A stretch of 64,000 bases of DNA from Ewingella sp049889095 (GTDB lineage Bacteria; Pseudomonadota; Gammaproteobacteria; Enterobacterales; Enterobacteriaceae), in NCBI GenBank assembly GCA_049889095.1, contig JBLJFK010000003.1; one strand, given 5' to 3'. Below the pieces are notes generated by a model. The model made no database searches and was not told the DNA's origin. It worked only from the letters and a program-made list of their open reading frames with translations. A program made the translations under genes and the position numbers. Numbering within the stretch: the stretch's first letter is position 1; every line of letters starts with the position of its first letter. Shown here one piece after another: positions 42,446 through 51,898 of this stretch.

Positions 42446-44181
42446 AATTCCGGACCCAAACCAATGTAAAACTGCAATCCATGCTCGTCCTGGTCGCCGA
42501 CCGGCGCCGCGATATCAAGCTTTACCGGCCCCACCGGCGAGGCCCAGCGTACGCCTACACCCGCACCGGTTTTAAGATTACTTTTGATCAGATCATTGGT
42601 GGCTTCTCCGGTATCAACGAACACCGCACCCCACCACTTTCCAGTGACGTTGTACTGATATTCCACCGAGCCGGTTGCCAGTTTTGACGCACCAGTCAAC
42701 TTACCGTCATCATCTTTTGGCGACAGCGATTTGTACTTATAACCACGAATGCTGCGGTCACCCCCGGCGAAGAATCGTAAGGATGGCGGCACGCGTTCGA
42801 AATCATTGGTTTCAATCCATCCAAGGTTGCCACGCAGGACAAATCGGTTCTTCTCGGCGAATGTGCGGATCCATACGTTTTGCGCCTGAATCACGGCGAA
42901 GTCGATATCAGAACCCCAGGTCGTGTCAGAGATATCCAGTGAATAACGCTGTGAGTCGCCCCAAGTGGGCATCAGCCCGCCACGCTGTCGAGTGCGGTTT
43001 ACGTTCACACCCGGATAAATAAGCATAGTGGTGTTGGTCACACTGCCCTGCGTAAAGTGGTCAAGACTCCAGCGCAGGTTAACCGCGCGTTGCCAGCCAC
43101 TGTTGAGCTCCCAGTAACGCGCCAGGTTGACGGTGGTGGAGTCTGATTTGGTGTCATTCAGGTCTTCACGTTTGAAGCCTCCCTGCACCAGATAATATTG
43201 TTCGAGAGGCGCTTTCAGCAGCGGGATCTTATAACTCAAATCGAGAGATTGCTCCGGGGCCGAAAGATTAACTGTGCTCTCTAAACTGTGGCCGCGATCG
43301 TTGACCCACGGTTTTTTCCAGTTGGCTTTCAGCCGGGGCCCGACGTCGGTCGCGTAACCCACCCCGGTTTCAAGTGTATTGTGCGTACGCGGCGTCACCA
43401 CCGCGTTCAACGGCAGCATTTTAGTCGTTTTGGCACCGGTAAACTCAGGGGAAACCACCACCGAGTTAAACCAGCCGGTCGCAGCAAGGCGGCGGTTCAA
43501 CTCCGCCAGATCGGCCGAACTGTAATAGTCACCTTCATGAAAAGGCACCAGGTTTTGCAGATACTCTTCGCGGATCTGCGAGCCCTGAAAAGTAACAGCG
43601 CCGAAGTGGTAGCGCTGTCCACTGTCAAACTGGATATCCCAGAACGCTTTGTGCTCGTCTTCTATAACGCCTAACTGACTCTTGCGCATATCAGCATCAA
43701 AGTAGCCTTTACGCACGGCCATGCCTGTCAGGGCGCTTTTAAAGCCGTCATAGGTCCCGTGATTTAATAGGGTGCCAACGGCAGGAACGCGTGACTTCTC
43801 TAGTGCCGCAAACTCATTGTCTTTGCTGGCCTGACCGTCAATCACCACATGGGTGCCTGCGATCTTGACAGGCGTTCCTGGCGTCACTCTTGCCACCAAT
43901 ACCGGACGGCCCGGTGGTGGCGTCTGACGGAAATCAAAATCAATGGTCGGCTGGTAGTATCCTAAAGGACGTAATCCCTGTTCGATAGCCGCGCTGACGC
44001 GGGCACGAAACCGTCCATCAGCACCCACTTCATCACTTTGAATTGAGGAGAGCCGGACCCGCACATTCTTTTCCAGATCGCCTTCAAGACCTTCTAACTG
44101 TAAGCGTACTTTCGCAGCCATAGAGAGCGAGGGAGCCAGCAACAGACCTAATAATAAAAATTCCCGGTGGTATCGTGGCAC
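42442..44181 (-). CDS. tamA: Translocation and assembly module subunit TamA
   Basis: A 579-residue outer-membrane Omp85-family protein. It has a signal peptide (about 1-22, ending SMAA), three POTRA domains (about 25-260) and a C-terminal 16-stranded barrel with the conserved RFFAGGDRSIRGYKYKSL motif near residue 495. I chose the GTG at 44181 because AAGGAG lies five bases upstream; a GTG two codons earlier is too near the ribosome binding site. The gene overlaps tamB by four bases and is divergent from msrA. Confidence 0.95.
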   Translation of the reverse strand: MPRYHREFLLLGLLLAPSLSMAAKVRLQLEGLEGDLEKNVRVRLSSIQSDEVGADGRFRARVSAAIEQGLRPLGYYQPTIDFDFRQTPPPGRPVLVARVTPGTPVKIAGTHVVIDGQASKDNEFAALEKSRVPAVGTLLNHGTYDGFKSALTGMAVRKGYFDADMRKSQLGVIEDEHKAFWDIQFDSGQRYHFGAVTFQGSQIREEYLQNLVPFHEGDYYSSADLAELNRRLAATGWFNSVVVSPEFTGAKTTKMLPLNAVVTPRTHNTLETGVGYATDVGPRLKANWKKPWVNDRGHSLESTVNLSAPEQSLDLSYKIPLLKAPLEQYYLVQGGFKREDLNDTKSDSTTVNLARYWELNSGWQRAVNLRWSLDHFTQGSVTNTTMLIYPGVNVNRTRQRGGLMPTWGDSQRYSLDISDTTWGSDIDFAVIQAQNVWIRTFAEKNRFVLRGNLGWIETNDFERVPPSLRFFAGGDRSIRGYKYKSLSPKDDDGKLTGASKLATGSVEYQYNVTGKWWGAVFVDTGEATNDLIKSNLKTGAGVGVRWASPVGPVKLDIAAPVGDQDEHGLQFYIGLGPEL

Positions 44182-44423
44182 GCACACTCCTTCTTATTCT
44201 TCTGTCCTGTTAAAATACCAGATGCCGGTCAGGGGATTAATGCCAAAACGCGGCATATTCACCTATTAAAAATCTGATTAACGCATTTTAGTGCTAATTA
44301 CCCAAAAATCATCATCGACAAGGCAACGTTATCCATATTGTGTGCAAAGTCGCAATCAGATACAACTAACCATATCCTATTGGCCGTGACAGGTTATTAA
44401 ACAAACTGCCGGAGTCTCCTGTA

Positions 44424-45074
44424 ATGCAACTTTCCGATAAAACTCTTTTTAATAAAAACCAGATTGTGAAGCAGGAAGATGCTTTGCCAGGCCGCATAAC
44501 CCCGATGCCGGTTGCCACCACGCATGTAGTAAACGGTCATTCGATGACTCACGTTCCAGAAAATATGGAAGTGGCGATTTTCGCCATGGGCTGCTTCTGG
44601 GGAGTAGAACGTCTGTACTGGCAACAAGATGGGGTTTACAGCACCGCGTCCGGATACAGCGGTGGCTTCACACCAAACCCGACCTACCGTGAAGTTTGCA
44701 GTGGCCAGACTGGCCATGCCGAAGCGGTTCGACTGGTCTTTGACCCGGCAATAATACGCTATGATCAACTGCTACAGATCTTCTGGGAAAATCATGACCC
44801 GGCTCAAGGTATGCGTCAGGGTGGCGATTTAGGCACACAGTACCGCTCGGCAATTTATCTGTTAAGCGAAACACAACAGGATGCAGCGCGAGACAGCTTA
44901 CAGCGTTTCCAACACGCGATGGAAATCGCAGGCGACAAGCGCCACATCACCACCGAAATCACCGAAGCGCTGCCGTTCTATTATGCAGAAGACGATCATC
45001 AGCAATATTTGTACAAAAATCCCGAAGGCTATTGCGGTCTGGGTGGGATCGGCGTCTGCCTTCCACCTCAGTGA
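44424..45074 (+). CDS. msrA: Peptide methionine sulfoxide reductase MsrA
   Basis: A 216-residue repair enzyme that reduces methionine-S-sulfoxide. The catalytic Cys is in FAMGCFWGVERLYW (near residue 57), and the resolving Cys residues are in the C-terminal EGYCGLGGIGVC. The middle block SGYSGGFTPNPTYREVCSGQTGHAEAV is typical. It is divergent from tamA and monocistronic. No terminator was evident before the ytfL promoter. Confidence 0.97.
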   Translation: MQLSDKTLFNKNQIVKQEDALPGRITPMPVATTHVVNGHSMTHVPENMEVAIFAMGCFWGVERLYWQQDGVYSTASGYSGGFTPNPTYREVCSGQTGHAEAVRLVFDPAIIRYDQLLQIFWENHDPAQGMRQGGDLGTQYRSAIYLLSETQQDAARDSLQRFQHAMEIAGDKRHITTEITEALPFYYAEDDHQQYLYKNPEGYCGLGGIGVCLPPQ

Positions 45075-45200
45075 CCCCACAATCATTTAAGTTGCAGGTA
45101 GGCTTACAATCCAAAGAACCCGATGAGCTTACTCGGGGTAAGTGACTCAGGTGACGGATACAGCGGGATTTTTAAGCGCTGGCGGCAATCTCTGCGCTAC

Positions 45201-45209
45201 TGCTATACT
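45201..45209 (+). promoter_or_regulatory. Candidate ytfL extended -10 promoter
   Basis: TGCTATACT is an extended -10 element (TGn plus TATACT) about 145 bp before ytfL. The -35 is weak, as is usual for extended -10 promoters. A short GGGCCGC/GTGGCCC hairpin follows in the leader. Confidence 0.5.
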
Positions 45210-45354
45210 GCACGGGCCGCAAATGTGGCCCGATATAAAACGTTTATGGCTGTTATCTTTGATTTTTTCGCCCTAAATAATGTTTTCTTTTATACAGCAA
45301 CCCAATGAGTGCCCTTCCATGCCGGTCTTTGCATCGGTGTTAAACGGATAGATT

Positions 45355-46728
45355 ATGTTAAACAGTATCTTACTGATTCTCTTACTTATCGCGATCAGTG
45401 CCTTTTTCTCCCTGTCGGAGATATCGCTGGCCGCTTCCCGAAAAATTAAACTTAAACTTCTTGCCGATGAAGGAAACATTAACGCTTCATATGTACTGAA
45501 ATTACAAGAAACACCTGGCCGATTCTTCACCGTCGTTCAAATCGGACTTAATGCCGTCGCCATTCTCGGTGGTATTGTCGGTGATGCGGCGTTCTCTCCT
45601 GCTTTCCAAATGTTCTTCGTCCGCTTCATGTCCCCAGAAATGGCCGATCAAGTCAGCTTCATCTGCTCCTTCGCTCTGGTCACCAGCCTGTTTATTCTGT
45701 TTGCTGACCTGACGCCAAAGCGCATCGGTATGATTTCACCCGAAACGGTTGCCGTTCGTATAGTCAACCCGATGCGTTTCTGCCTGTTCGTGTGCCGGCC
45801 GATGGTCTGGTTCTTCAACGGACTTGCCAATACCATTTTCCACCTGTTCAAGCTGCCAACCGTGCGTAACGACGACATCACCTCGGATGATATCTATGCC
45901 GTAGTGGAAGCCGGTGCGCTGGCGGGGGTACTGCGTAAGCAAGAGCACGAGTTGATTGAAAACGTGTTTGAGTTGGAATCACGTACCGTACCGTCATCGA
46001 TGACGTCACGCGAGAGCGTTATTTTCTTCGACCTGCGCGAAAGCGAAGACAGCATTAAAGAGAAGATCTCCACTCACCCACACTCCAAATTCCTGGTGTG
46101 CGACGGGCACATTGATCAAGTGGTCGGTTATGTCGATTCAAAAGATTTACTGAATCGCGTGTTGGGTAATCAGAGTCTGATGCTAAGCAGCGGCGTACAA
46201 ATTCGCTCAGCGCTAATTGTGCCTGACACACTGACACTCTCCGAGGCCCTGGAAAGCTTCAAGGCCGCCGGTGAAGACTTCGCCGTGATCCTTAATGAAT
46301 ATGCCTTGGTAGTGGGGATTATTACGCTCAATGACGTGATGACCACGCTGATGGGTGATTTAGTCGGCCAGGGTATGGAAGAGCAGATAGTTACACGCGA
46401 TGAGAACTCGTGGCTTATTGAGGGCGGTACACCAATCGAAGACGTGATGCGCGTACTGCATATTGAAGCATTCCCGCAGGCGGGTAATTATGAAACCATC
46501 GGCGGTTTTATGATGTTTATGCTGCGTAAGATCCCTAAACGTACCGACTTTGTGAAGTTCTCCGGCTATAAGTTTGAAGTCGTAGATATCGACAGCTATA
46601 AAATCGATCAGCTGCTGGTCACCCGCATCACAGATAAACCTGTCGTACCGTTGTTACCGAAGACACCGCAGGAAATCAAAGATGAGAAAAATGCCCTTAG
46701 GCTTGCTGAAAAAAACGGCGATCATTAA
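45355..46728 (+). CDS. ytfL: CNNM/CBS-domain membrane protein YtfL
   Basis: A 457-residue membrane protein. The N-terminal DUF21 (CNNM) domain with about four hydrophobic segments (to about 185) contains FFSLSEISLAASRKIKL and GRFFTVVQIGLNAVAILGG. A CBS-domain pair and a C-terminal CorC_HlyC domain follow (IEGGTPIEDVMRVLHIE). YtfL is called hemolysin-like in older annotation; relatives act in Mg2+ or Co2+ efflux and E. coli YtfL has been linked to cadaverine export, so the substrate is uncertain. Confidence 0.93.
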   Translation: MLNSILLILLLIAISAFFSLSEISLAASRKIKLKLLADEGNINASYVLKLQETPGRFFTVVQIGLNAVAILGGIVGDAAFSPAFQMFFVRFMSPEMADQVSFICSFALVTSLFILFADLTPKRIGMISPETVAVRIVNPMRFCLFVCRPMVWFFNGLANTIFHLFKLPTVRNDDITSDDIYAVVEAGALAGVLRKQEHELIENVFELESRTVPSSMTSRESVIFFDLRESEDSIKEKISTHPHSKFLVCDGHIDQVVGYVDSKDLLNRVLGNQSLMLSSGVQIRSALIVPDTLTLSEALESFKAAGEDFAVILNEYALVVGIITLNDVMTTLMGDLVGQGMEEQIVTRDENSWLIEGGTPIEDVMRVLHIEAFPQAGNYETIGGFMMFMLRKIPKRTDFVKFSGYKFEVVDIDSYKIDQLLVTRITDKPVVPLLPKTPQEIKDEKNALRLAEKNGDH

Positions 46729-46770
46729 TAGTGACTTGTCGTCATAGCAGTATAAATACCAGAGACACAA

Positions 46771-46798
46771 ACGGCCCTGAAAAGGGCCGTTTTTTTTG
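46771..46798 (+). terminator. Terminator after ytfL
   Basis: The 8-bp stem ACGGCCCT / AGGGCCGT with a GAAA tetraloop is followed by eight Ts. Confidence 0.92.
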
Positions 46799-46832
46799 GC
46801 ATATAACTGTGTTTAGCGTCATGCGCCGGGTG

Positions 46833-47039
46833 TTAACCCATTTCAGTTTGCAAATGCATAACCTGACGGTTAACTTCTGACATCACGCTGAAGTGCTGCT
46901 TATCACGTATTTTCGGCAATAAAATTTTGCCTTGGTCGAACTCAAATGCGCCGACGTCTTTAATATAAAGACGACCACGGAACAACGTCTTAACATACTT
47001 GGCTACTTTCAACGGATTGTAGCGCTGGAAGATTCTCAT
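46833..47039 (-). CDS. ytfK: Stringent-response regulator YtfK (DUF1107)
   Basis: A 68-residue protein nearly identical to E. coli YtfK (MRIFQRYNPLKVAKYVKTLF at the start, NRQVMHLQTEMG at the end). In E. coli YtfK stimulates SpoT-dependent (p)ppGpp accumulation during phosphate or fatty-acid starvation and belongs to the Pho regulon. GGAGG precedes the ATG. I searched the 319-bp upstream gap for a Pho box and saw only partial matches, so Pho control is not supported from the sequence. Confidence 0.94.
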   Translation of the reverse strand: MRIFQRYNPLKVAKYVKTLFRGRLYIKDVGAFEFDQGKILLPKIRDKQHFSVMSEVNRQVMHLQTEMG

Positions 47040-47358
47040 TTTTCTACTTTCCTCCGATAAATCACTGCGGACTCAGGCTGGTTAACGCTGCGATGAAAAC
47101 CTGAATGGGATGATATTCGCAGTGAATAGACATATAACATAGCAGGGCAATCAGGTTCCGCCAGTTTATTTAACTGCTTTTACTTGTCTTGACAGTGCAC
47201 CTTTCAGGATTGTCGTATTCATACAGTATAACCCCGCAAATTGTGTCATTTCTGTAACAGATAACACATTGTTAACATCCCAACAGGACAGACCACTTGC
47301 CTGAATCTATGATTATCGGGTCAGCCTCTTTTTACAGCCTCGTTTATTGGGAGTACGT
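47040..47358. other. Divergent ytfK/ytfJ intergenic region
   Basis: A 319-bp gap. It contains a near-palindrome ACTTGTC-TT-GACAGT around 47182 and a TATAAC-like -10 near 47226, but no promoter pair or operator that I can name with confidence. No coding sequence was seen. Confidence 0.35.
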
Positions 47359-47916
47359 ATGATTTTTAAAAGCCTGCTTGTTATGTCTCTGGTTATTTAC
47401 CCGTTGTTCGCTTTTGCACACGATCTAACCCCTGGCGAGCGCCTCCCCGCAGTGGGCGTTGATGACAAAGGCGAGCTGAACTACATCAATAATAACTTCA
47501 GCTACGCCCGCTGGAACAGTGCCAAACTGCCGGGAAAAGTCCGCGTGGTACAACATATAGCCGGACGTTCCAGCGCGAAAGAACTGAATGCACCATTAGT
47601 TGATGCCATCAGAGCCGCCAACCTACCGCATGATCATTACCAAACGACGACAATCATCAATACCGATGATGCAATTATCGGCACCGGCATATTTGTGCGC
47701 AACAGCATCGAAAATGGCAAGAAGGAATTTCCATGGTCGCAGGTGATTGTTGATAGCAATGGCGTAGTGAAAAAGGCCTGGCAACTGGAACCAAAAAGCT
47801 CGGCTATCGTTGTATTAGATAAAAACGGAGTGATTAAATTTGCTAAAGAGGGTGCGCTGAATCAGGCCGAAATCAAACAAGTGGTTGATATGCTGCATCA
47901 GTTGGTGAAGGAATAA
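47359..47916 (+). CDS. ytfJ: Periplasmic thioredoxin-like protein YtfJ
   Basis: A 185-residue protein with a signal peptide (MIFKSLLVMSLVIYPLFAFA, cleavage before HDLTPG). The mature part has a thioredoxin-like (YtfJ/AhpC-like) fold with RVVQHIAGRSSAKELN but no CxxC motif. Function is unknown. The ATG at 47359 with GGGAG upstream matches E. coli length; a GTG four codons earlier is rejected. It is convergent with cysQ. Confidence 0.92.
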   Translation: MIFKSLLVMSLVIYPLFAFAHDLTPGERLPAVGVDDKGELNYINNNFSYARWNSAKLPGKVRVVQHIAGRSSAKELNAPLVDAIRAANLPHDHYQTTTIINTDDAIIGTGIFVRNSIENGKKEFPWSQVIVDSNGVVKKAWQLEPKSSAIVVLDKNGVIKFAKEGALNQAEIKQVVDMLHQLVKE

Positions 47917-47931
47917 CGGAGCCTGGAGTAT

Positions 47932-47957
47932 AAAAAAGCGCAGAAGCTGCGCTTTTT
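47932..47957. terminator. Bidirectional terminator between ytfJ and cysQ
   Basis: AAAAAGCGCAG / CTGCGCTTTTT with a short AA loop, with As on the left and Ts on the right. Confidence 0.9.
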
Positions 47958-47971
47958 TAAAGATTCACGCG

Positions 47972-48718
47972 TCAGAATAGCGATACCCGGAACCCAGGAT
48001 TAAGGAACGACTCTTTCGGGGTGTACAACAGAGCCTGGCCGGTCCAGTCGTGCACAATCGCACCGGCAGCAATCGCCACCGCGTGCCCTGCGCCGGTATC
48101 CCAGATATTGGTTGGCCCGAAACGCGGATAAAGCTGTGCCTCACCTTCGGCGACCAGACAGAATTTAAGTGAAGAACCGATAGCGACCGTTTGATGCTCA
48201 CCCAGCTGCGACAAGTAATCCTGTAACTCATGATCGTTGTCATAATGCGAACGGCTGACGACCACCAATGGCGGATAGGCTTCCTTCACTTGGATTTGTT
48301 TGCGTTCGCCATTCTCCTCTTTCCAGGCTTTTCCCTCGGCGGCACTGTACATCACTTTGGTTACCGGCACATACACCACGCCCAGCACAGGCTTGCCATT
48401 TTCGATCAGGGCAATATTGACGGTGAACTCGCCATTACGTTTCAAAAACTCTTTGGTACCATCGAGCGGATCCACCAGCCAGTAACGGGTCCAGCCCTGA
48501 CGCTCGCTCCAGGTCTGTGGATCCTCTTCTGACAGCATAGGCGTTTGCGGGTCAATTAGTGCCAGTCCGTTCTTAATCACGTTGTGCGCCGCCATATCAG
48601 CTGCAGTCACTGGCGAGTCATCTTTCTTCTGACGGGCATCAAGGGGCTGTGCACCGTCATAAACTGCCATAATGACGTCACCGGCATCACGTGCCAGCTG
48701 GGAAATTTTCTCTAACAT
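47972..48718 (-). CDS. cysQ: 3'(2'),5'-bisphosphate nucleotidase CysQ
   Basis: A 248-residue Mg-dependent, lithium-sensitive phosphatase of the inositol monophosphatase family. It removes 3'-phosphoadenosine 5'-phosphate made in sulfate assimilation. Metal-site motifs LSEEDP (near 64), WLVDPLDGTKEF (near 84) and WDTGAGHAVAIAAGA (near 208) are present. It is divergent from cpdB, with 221 bp between them. Confidence 0.97.
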   Translation of the reverse strand: MLEKISQLARDAGDVIMAVYDGAQPLDARQKKDDSPVTAADMAAHNVIKNGLALIDPQTPMLSEEDPQTWSERQGWTRYWLVDPLDGTKEFLKRNGEFTVNIALIENGKPVLGVVYVPVTKVMYSAAEGKAWKEENGERKQIQVKEAYPPLVVVSRSHYDNDHELQDYLSQLGEHQTVAIGSSLKFCLVAEGEAQLYPRFGPTNIWDTGAGHAVAIAAGAIVHDWTGQALLYTPKESFLNPGFRVSLF

Positions 48719-48939
48719 TTTCCACCTCAGTACTCTTTCAGAAATCCTAAGTCATAGATGAAGCCTAGTTTTTTTTAGGCGGAATAGCCATCCCGTAATC
48801 TGCGTCTGTTAAAAATTCCACCCCGTATTATTGGTTACGCTTCACAATTATTTATGACAACTAATTACATTCTCATCATATTTTGAGATATATATCGAGT
48901 TTTCCCTTTATGGATATTCCCCTTTCTGGAGGCACTGCA

Positions 48940-50904
48940 ATGATCACCCGTCATCTGACGTTATCCCTTTTGGCCACGCTGGTTGCCGTTTCAGCTCATG
49001 CTTCGCAGGTCGATCTGCGGATCATGGAAACCACCGACTTGCACAGCAATATGATGGACTTCGACTACTACAAAGATAAACCGACGGATAAGTTCGGCCT
49101 GGTGCGCACTGCCAGCCTGATCCACGCCGCACGTGACGAAGTCACCAACTCCGTGCTGGTTGATAATGGCGATGTGATCCAGGGTAGCCCTCTTGGCGAT
49201 TACATGGCGGCTAAAGGTCTGAAGAAAGGCGATATTCATCCTGTCTATAAAGCGATGAATACGCTGGATTACGTAGTCGGCAACCTGGGTAACCATGAAT
49301 TTAACTACGGGCTGGATTATCTGAAGAAAGCGCTGGCAGGTGCAAAATTCCCCTACGTGAATGCCAATGTCATCGACAGTAAAACCGGCAAGCCACTGTT
49401 TACCCCGTATTTAATCACCGATAACCCGGTGAAAGACCGTGACGGCAAAACGCATAACCTACGCATCGGCTATATCGGCTTCGTACCGCCGCAAATCATG
49501 GTGTGGGACAAAGCTAACCTACAGGGTAAAGTCACGGTGGCTGACATCACAGAAACAGCCAAAAAGTGGGTGCCGGAAATGCGTAAGCAAGGCGCAGATG
49601 TCATCGTAGCTATCCCGCACTCCGGGCTATCGGGCGATCCTTATACAGCTATGGCAGAAAACTCGGTTTACTATTTAAGCCAGGTAAAAGGGATTGACGC
49701 CATTATGTTTGGCCACGCGCATGCGGTATTCCCTAGCGAAGAATTTGCCAACATTAAGGGCGCAGATATCAAACAGGGAACGCTGAATGGTGTTCCTGCA
49801 GTGATGCCGGGCATGTGGGGTGACCATCTGGGTGTGGTAGATATTGTTCTCAATAATAAGGATGGCAAATGGCAGGTAGAAACCGCTCGCGCTGAAGCAC
49901 GGCCGATTTATGACAAAGCCAACAAAAAATCTTTGGCTGCAGAAGATCAGAATCTGGTGAAAGTGCTGGCGGAGGATCACAAAGCAACGCGCGATTTCGT
50001 CAGCAAACCAGTCGGTAAGTCCAACGACAACATGTACAGCTATCTGGCACTGGTGCAGGACGACCCGACAGTGCAAATCGTCAACAACGCGCAGAAAGCC
50101 TACACCGAGCATTTTATTCAGGGCGATCCGGATCTGGCGAATTTACCCGTGCTCTCTGCCGCCGCGCCGTTTAAAGTCGGCGGCAGAAAAAACGACCCGG
50201 CCAGCTTTGTCGAAGTGGAAAAAGGCGATCTCACCTTCCGTAATGCCTCCGATCTCTATCTCTACCCGAACACCTTGGTCGTGATGAAAGTCAGTGGACA
50301 GGAAGTGAAAGACTGGCTCGAATGTTCCGCCGGGCAGTTCAACCAGATTGATGTACACAGCACTAAGCCTCAGTCTTTAATCAACTGGGACGGTTTTCGC
50401 ACCTATAACTTTGATGTGATCGACGGTGTAAACTATCAGATTGACGTCACACAGCCTGCACGTTTTGACGGCGAATGTACGCTGATCAACAAAGATGCCG
50501 AACGAATCAAAAATCTGACCTTCAACGGCAAGCCAATCGATCCGAAAGCTACATTCCTGGTCGCAACCAATAACTATCGTGCCTACGGCGGCAAATTTGC
50601 AGGAACCGGCGACAAACACATTGCGTTTGCTTCGCCGGATGAAAACCGCTCGGTAGTAGCGGCCTATATCGGGGCTGAAACGCAGAAATCTGGGGCAGTG
50701 ACACCAACGGCAGATAACAACTGGAAACTGGCGCCGATCGTCGTTAGTCAGCCGCTGGATATCCGCTTCGAAACGTCACCGACGGAAAAAGCGGCAGCAT
50801 TTATTAAGACTCATGCGCAATATCCGATGGTCGCCAAAGGCACCGATGACATCGGTTTCGAGGTGTATCAGCTGAATCTGCAAAGCCCGCAGAAAACGCA
50901 GTAA
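48940..50904 (+). CDS. cpdB: 2',3'-cyclic-nucleotide 2'-phosphodiesterase/3'-nucleotidase CpdB
   Basis: A 654-residue periplasmic enzyme allowing use of external nucleotides. A signal peptide (MITRHLTLSLLATLVAVSAHA) precedes the metallophosphatase domain with IMETTDLHSNMMDFDYY, DNGDVIQGSPLGDY, GNHEFNYG and MFGHAHAVFP, and a C-terminal 5'-nucleotidase substrate domain (TNNYRAYGG). GGAGG seven bases before the ATG at 48940 fixes the start; a 19-codon upstream extension is rejected. Confidence 0.97.
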   Translation: MITRHLTLSLLATLVAVSAHASQVDLRIMETTDLHSNMMDFDYYKDKPTDKFGLVRTASLIHAARDEVTNSVLVDNGDVIQGSPLGDYMAAKGLKKGDIHPVYKAMNTLDYVVGNLGNHEFNYGLDYLKKALAGAKFPYVNANVIDSKTGKPLFTPYLITDNPVKDRDGKTHNLRIGYIGFVPPQIMVWDKANLQGKVTVADITETAKKWVPEMRKQGADVIVAIPHSGLSGDPYTAMAENSVYYLSQVKGIDAIMFGHAHAVFPSEEFANIKGADIKQGTLNGVPAVMPGMWGDHLGVVDIVLNNKDGKWQVETARAEARPIYDKANKKSLAAEDQNLVKVLAEDHKATRDFVSKPVGKSNDNMYSYLALVQDDPTVQIVNNAQKAYTEHFIQGDPDLANLPVLSAAAPFKVGGRKNDPASFVEVEKGDLTFRNASDLYLYPNTLVVMKVSGQEVKDWLECSAGQFNQIDVHSTKPQSLINWDGFRTYNFDVIDGVNYQIDVTQPARFDGECTLINKDAERIKNLTFNGKPIDPKATFLVATNNYRAYGGKFAGTGDKHIAFASPDENRSVVAAYIGAETQKSGAVTPTADNNWKLAPIVVSQPLDIRFETSPTEKAAAFIKTHAQYPMVAKGTDDIGFEVYQLNLQSPQKTQ

Positions 50905-50924
50905 TTCTTCATAAGCAACAGACG

Positions 50925-50950
50925 TAAAAAAGGGCGCAGAGGCGCCCTTT
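50925..50950. terminator. Terminator between cpdB and fklB
   Basis: AAAGGGCGC / GCGCCCTTT with an AGAG loop. The left A-run provides a strong T-run for fklB on the minus strand; the plus-strand tail is weak (TTTCC). Confidence 0.85.
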
Positions 50951-50988
50951 CCATTGCTGTGCTTTCTGTTTTTATACTTCGGCAGACA

Positions 50989-51609
50989 TTACAGGATTTC
51001 CAGCAGCTCAACTTCGAAAGTCAGGGCACTGAAAGGTGGGATGGACGCGCCAGCACCACGTTCGCCATAAGCCAGGTTATGAGGGATATACAGCTCCCAC
51101 TTAGAACCTACTGGCATCAGGGTCAGGGCTTCGATCCAACCGGCAATAACACCACTGACCGGGAATTCTGCTGGCTCGCCGCGCTGTACAGAGCTGTCAA
51201 ACACGGTGCCATCAATCAATTTACCGGTGTAGTGAACTCGCACACGGTCCTGACGGCCTGGGATCGAGCCTTCGCCCTGGGTGATCACTGAGAATTGCAG
51301 ACCAGATTCGGTGCTGGTGACGCCATCACGCTGTGCGTTGGTAGTCAGGAACGCCTGGCCTTCCACTGCCAGTGCTTCCTGACGCTCAAGGCGCACTGCA
51401 TCAGCACGTTCGTGAACTTCACGCAGCGCGCGATGAACCACATCAACCGGAACTGCTGGTGTATTCCCTTCCAGCGCATCGCGTAAGCCTGCCAGCAATG
51501 CGTCAGGCTCTAAACCCTGTAAACCTGATTCCTGCAATTGTTGACCGACCTGCAAGCCGATACCGTAACTTGCCTGCGCTTCTACGCTGTCAAATGAAGG
51601 GGTTGTCAT
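50989..51609 (-). CDS. fklB: FKBP-type peptidyl-prolyl cis-trans isomerase FklB
   Basis: A 206-residue FKBP22-type foldase. The N-terminal dimerisation domain (ASYGIGLQVGQQL) is joined by a long helix to the C-terminal FKBP domain with VRVHYTGKLIDGTVFDSS, WIEALTLMPVGSKWELYIP and YGERGAGASIPPFSALTFEV. No signal peptide is seen, so it is cytoplasmic, unlike FkpA. It is divergent from ytfB, with 289 bp between. Confidence 0.97.
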   Translation of the reverse strand: MTTPSFDSVEAQASYGIGLQVGQQLQESGLQGLEPDALLAGLRDALEGNTPAVPVDVVHRALREVHERADAVRLERQEALAVEGQAFLTTNAQRDGVTSTESGLQFSVITQGEGSIPGRQDRVRVHYTGKLIDGTVFDSSVQRGEPAEFPVSGVIAGWIEALTLMPVGSKWELYIPHNLAYGERGAGASIPPFSALTFEVELLEIL

Positions 51610-51787
51610 GGAGTTTCCTTTAGTCTTTAAATAAGTCGAACGCGCAGCATAGCAGTGCGCGGCTTTTGGGTAAAATTCTCTATAGTGCAGAGAGCCACTG
51701 ACTGCAGATTTGCACGAAACGAATCGAATTTATGGTATTTATTGTGCATAAAGAGACCATTTACGTGCTATTTGTACTTTGTTCCTT

Positions 51788-51816
51788 TTCGCATCAAGCA
51801 GTTAACAAGCTATACT
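51788..51816 (+). promoter_or_regulatory. Candidate ytfB promoter
   Basis: -35 TTCGCA (51788-51793) and -10 TATACT (51811-51816) have a 17-bp spacer. A short TCCGA/TCGGA hairpin and a run of seven Ts follow in the leader, which could attenuate expression. Confidence 0.55.
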
Positions 51817-51898
51817 TAGCGGGAAAATCCGACAGAATAATCGGACATGATTTTTTTCTGTTAACTCTGTCAGCTGTGCGTAAGAAAGAGAGGTTGTC

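Noticed and set aside
47040..47358. A Pho box upstream of ytfK
   Set aside because: Only one CTGTCA-like half-site is seen; the second repeat at 11-bp spacing is missing.
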